DNA of 9,207 nt from an uncultured Verrucomicrobiota bacterium (lineage in GTDB: Bacteria > Verrucomicrobiota > Verrucomicrobiia > Limisphaerales > UBA9464): positions 1-9,207 of the forward strand of contig CAIYFP010000396.1 in NCBI GenBank assembly GCA_903925515.1, written 5' to 3'. This document shows positions 7,546 through 9,207 of this stretch, in pieces. The notes below the pieces were generated by a model. It saw only the letters and a list, made by a program, of their open reading frames with translations, did no database searches and was not told where the DNA came from. Made by a program: the position numbers and the translations under genes. The stretch's first letter is position 1. The number at the start of each line of letters is the position of its first letter.

Positions 7546-8853
7546 ATGAGCACGAAACGTCCGGTCGTTGCGATCATGGGCCTTGGCTACGTGGGGCTGC
7601 CCTTGGCTTTGCATTTCGCGGATGCCGGCATCCGTGTCATTGGGCTCGATATCGATCCGCTGAAGGTCTCGGCATTGAACGAGGGACGCTCTTACATTTC
7701 CCATGTCCCGAGCGGCCGGGTTGCGGAGGCCGTCGCCAAAGGGTTGTTTGGGGCAAGCGCCGATGCCGCGTCGCTCGCCGAGGCGGACGCCATCCTAATT
7801 TGCGTGCCCACGCCCTTGACGCGGCAGCAGGAGCCGGATTTGTCCTATGTGATCGCCACGGCCCACGCGGTGGCGAGGCACCTCGGGAAGGGGCAACTGG
7901 TGGTTTTGGAATCGACCACCTACCCGGGCACCACGGAGGGGGTGCTAAGGGAGGTGCTGGAGACAGGCTCGGGATTGGTCGCCGGGCGTGACTTCCACCT
8001 GGCCTACTCGCCGGAACGCGAGGACCCGGGGAATCCCATGAGCCGCATTTCCGGCATACCCAAGGTCGTCGGGGGGCTCACGCCCGCCTGCCGGGACGCG
8101 GCCGCCGCAATCTACGCGAGGGTCGTGCAGCGGGTCGTCCCTGTTTCCTCATGCAGGGTGGCGGAGGCGACCAAGCTGCTCGAGAACATCTTCAGGGCCG
8201 TCAACATCGCGATGGTGAACGAGCTCAAGGTCGTGTACGAGGCCATGGGAATCGATGTTTGGGAAGTCATCGAGGCGGCATCCACGAAGCCTTTTGGATT
8301 CATGGCCTTCCATCCCGGGCCGGGCCTTGGCGGGCATTGCATCCCCGTGGACCCCTTCTACCTCGCATGGAAGGCGCGGGAATTCGGTCGCCCCACCCGG
8401 TTCATCGAGTTGGCCGGCGAAATCAACACGGCGATGCCGTTGCACGTGGTGCACAGGACGGCGGATGCCCTCAACGAGGACGGCCGACCGGTCAAGGGCG
8501 CACGGGTCCTTGTCCTCGGGATCGCCTACAAGCCCGACGTCGATGACGACCGCGAGTCGCCCGGATATGTCCTGATGGAGGAGCTTTCGAGGAGGGGCGC
8601 GCTCGTCGAGTACCATGACCCTCACATCCCTTGCCTAAAGGCCACGCGTGAACATCCGCACTGGGCAGGCAAGCAATCCGTTGCATGGTGCCGGGAAGCC
8701 GTGTCGGCCTTCGACGTGGTGGTGCTGGTCACGGCGCACCGCGCCGTGGACTACGACCAGCTTGCGGACTGGGCTGCATTGGTGTTGGACACGCGCAACG
8801 TCATGCGGGGCCCGCGCCGGGAGGGATCGCGCGCGAGGATCGTGCGGGCCTAG
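7546..8853 (+). CDS. wbpA: UDP-N-acetyl-D-glucosamine 6-dehydrogenase (WbpA type)
   Basis: This 435-residue nucleotide-sugar dehydrogenase probably oxidises UDP-GlcNAc to UDP-N-acetylglucosaminuronate, a precursor of acidic amino sugars in O-antigen or exopolysaccharide. The Rossmann motif GLGYVG is at residues 12-17, followed by YISHVPSGRVAEAV, ILICVPTPLTRQQEPDLSYV, LESTTYPGTTEGVLRE and YSPEREDPGN. The central domain has Lys210 in ATKLLENIFRAVNIAMVNEL and the catalytic Cys265 in GPGLGGHCIPVDPFYLAWKA. The C-terminus has GIAYKPDVDDDRESPGYVL and EYHDPHIP. HVP, LTRxxEPDLSYV and GGHCIPVDPFYL separate it from the Ugd encoded two genes earlier and fit the WbpA/TviB side of the superfamily. I chose the ATG at 7546, with modest purine-rich sequence before it (GGGAA, GAAAG). 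A TTG at 7525 in the same frame would add seven residues but lacks a good site. The exact substrate (GlcNAc, GalNAc or ManNAc form) is inferred from motifs. It is last in the cassette. Confidence 0.92.
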   Translation: MSTKRPVVAIMGLGYVGLPLALHFADAGIRVIGLDIDPLKVSALNEGRSYISHVPSGRVAEAVAKGLFGASADAASLAEADAILICVPTPLTRQQEPDLSYVIATAHAVARHLGKGQLVVLESTTYPGTTEGVLREVLETGSGLVAGRDFHLAYSPEREDPGNPMSRISGIPKVVGGLTPACRDAAAAIYARVVQRVVPVSSCRVAEATKLLENIFRAVNIAMVNELKVVYEAMGIDVWEVIEAASTKPFGFMAFHPGPGLGGHCIPVDPFYLAWKAREFGRPTRFIELAGEINTAMPLHVVHRTADALNEDGRPVKGARVLVLGIAYKPDVDDDRESPGYVLMEELSRRGALVEYHDPHIPCLKATREHPHWAGKQSVAWCREAVSAFDVVVLVTAHRAVDYDQLADWAALVLDTRNVMRGPRREGSRARIVRA

Positions 8854-8865
8854 GGTGCGGGCCGT

Positions 8866-8888
8866 CGCCCCATGGCCACGCCCCATGG
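8866..8888. repeat. Short direct repeat CGCCCCATGG, two copies
   Basis: The ten-base word CGCCCCATGG occurs at 8866-8875 and again at 8879-8888, a period of 13 bases, in the gap between the two convergent genes. Both copies contain the palindrome CCATGG. No function is evident, and chance or local slippage is possible in such GC-rich sequence. Confidence 0.5.
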
Positions 8889-8893
8889 GAATA

Positions 8894-8913
8894 TCCCGCC
8901 CCGGCTGGCGGGA
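8894..8913. terminator. Hairpin between convergent genes, possible bidirectional terminator
   Basis: TCCCGCC (8894-8900) and GGCGGGA (8907-8913) form a perfect seven-base GC-rich stem with a six-base loop (CCGGCT). The hairpin lies 40 bases after the stop of the WbpA-type gene and 11 bases beyond the stop of the convergent sugar transferase gene, where a shared terminator would be expected. No run of T follows on either strand, so it is not a classic intrinsic terminator. An overlapping alternative pairing, GGGA (8887-8890) with TCCC (8894-8897), exists. Confidence 0.5.
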
Positions 8914-8924
8914 AACCGTCGGTC

Positions 8925-9207
8925 CTAATAGGCGTTTTTCCTGCTAAGGAACGTCATGGCCATGATTTGGAAGTCGAGCCAAACCGACCAGTTCTCAAGG
9001 TACCAGAGGTCGCAGCGAACCCTTTCTCCAAGGTCCGTGTCGCCGCGAAGCCCGTTGACCTGCGCCCATCCCGTAATACCCGGCTTGGCGGCGTGGCGGG
9101 CGTTGTAGTTGGGGATGTTGAATTTGAAGTTTTCGATCAATTCCGGCCGCTCGGGCCTCGGACCCACAAGGCTCATGTCGCCTGTCAAGACGTTCCAAAA
9201 CTGGGGC
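8925..9207 (-). CDS. Polyprenyl-phosphate sugar-1-phosphate transferase (WcaJ type), C-terminal part only
   Basis: Only the last 94 or so residues are inside the window; the N-terminus lies beyond the right edge. The visible frame reads PQFWNVLTGDMSLVGPRPER, then NARHAAKPGITGWAQVNGLR, GDTD, DLWYLENWSVWLDFQIM, and ends SRKNAY before TAG at 8927-8925. These are hallmarks of the catalytic C-terminal domain of bacterial sugar transferases (PF02397), including the conserved GDMSLVGPRPE and the Lys-Pro-Gly-Ile-Thr-Gly-Trp segment. The DLWYLENWSVWLD and KNAY ending resembles undecaprenyl-phosphate glucose phosphotransferases of the WcaJ type. Such enzymes move a hexose-1-phosphate from a UDP-sugar onto undecaprenyl phosphate at the inner membrane, the first step in building an exopolysaccharide repeat unit. 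The donor sugar cannot be told from this part. The gene converges on the nucleotide-sugar cassette, which supports a shared polysaccharide locus. Confidence 0.93.
   Translation of the reverse strand, partial: PQFWNVLTGDMSLVGPRPERPELIENFKFNIPNYNARHAAKPGITGWAQVNGLRGDTDLGERVRCDLWYLENWSVWLDFQIMAMTFLSRKNAY

Noticed and set aside
5159..8853. Ugd and the WbpA-type gene as a recent duplication
   Set aside because: They share the fold and catalytic Lys/Cys but carry distinct subfamily signatures (PIYEPGLEELV against LTRQQEPDLSYV and GGHCIPVDPFYL), so they are old paralogues with different substrates.

Overview
This GC-rich window reads as a chromosomal fragment of a PVC-superphylum bacterium, most likely Verrucomicrobiota and possibly Planctomycetota. 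The main evidence is a very large secreted protein that joins a 'membrane-bound dehydrogenase' propeller, HEAT-like repeats and a Pirellula/Verrucomicrobium-type haem-binding domain. It sits directly upstream of a DUF1080 (3-keto-disaccharide hydrolase-like) protein, and this pairing is typical of that group. I found no rRNA, tRNA, CRISPR array, insertion sequence or phage gene.

Left part (1-4025, minus strand): a two-gene unit read right to left. First comes the 1016-residue propeller/HEAT/cytochrome c protein (975-4025). Eighteen bases later follows a DUF1080 protein (956 to beyond the left edge) whose C-terminus is missing. Both appear to be exported and probably act on carbohydrate outside the cytoplasm.

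Middle (4026-4181): a 156-base divergent intergenic region. It should carry promoters for both directions, but I see no convincing promoter motif in it.

Right part (4182-8853, plus strand): a tight four-gene cassette for nucleotide-sugar supply. It encodes UDP-glucuronate decarboxylase (UDP-xylose), UDP-glucose 6-dehydrogenase (UDP-glucuronate), UDP-glucuronate 4-epimerase (UDP-galacturonate) and a WbpA-type UDP-N-acetylglucosamine 6-dehydrogenase. Two short-chain-type (SDR) enzymes alternate with two UDP-sugar dehydrogenases. Ugd makes UDP-glucuronate, which the decarboxylase and the epimerase then compete for. The fourth enzyme supplies an acidic amino sugar.

Right edge (8925-9207, minus strand): the C-terminal end of a WcaJ-type polyprenyl-phosphate sugar-1-phosphate transferase, convergent with the cassette across a 71-base gap that holds a hairpin. 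This enzyme type starts the lipid-linked repeat unit of exopolysaccharide or capsule. The cassette is therefore best read as the precursor-supply end of an exopolysaccharide/capsule locus that continues to the right.

Most of the window is ordinary, recognisable biology. The points most worth a second look are an apparent excess of the palindrome CCATGG, a TTG start that fixes the epimerase N-terminus, a second DUF1080-like unit in the cut-off gene, and the compact UDP-glucuronate branch-point cassette.
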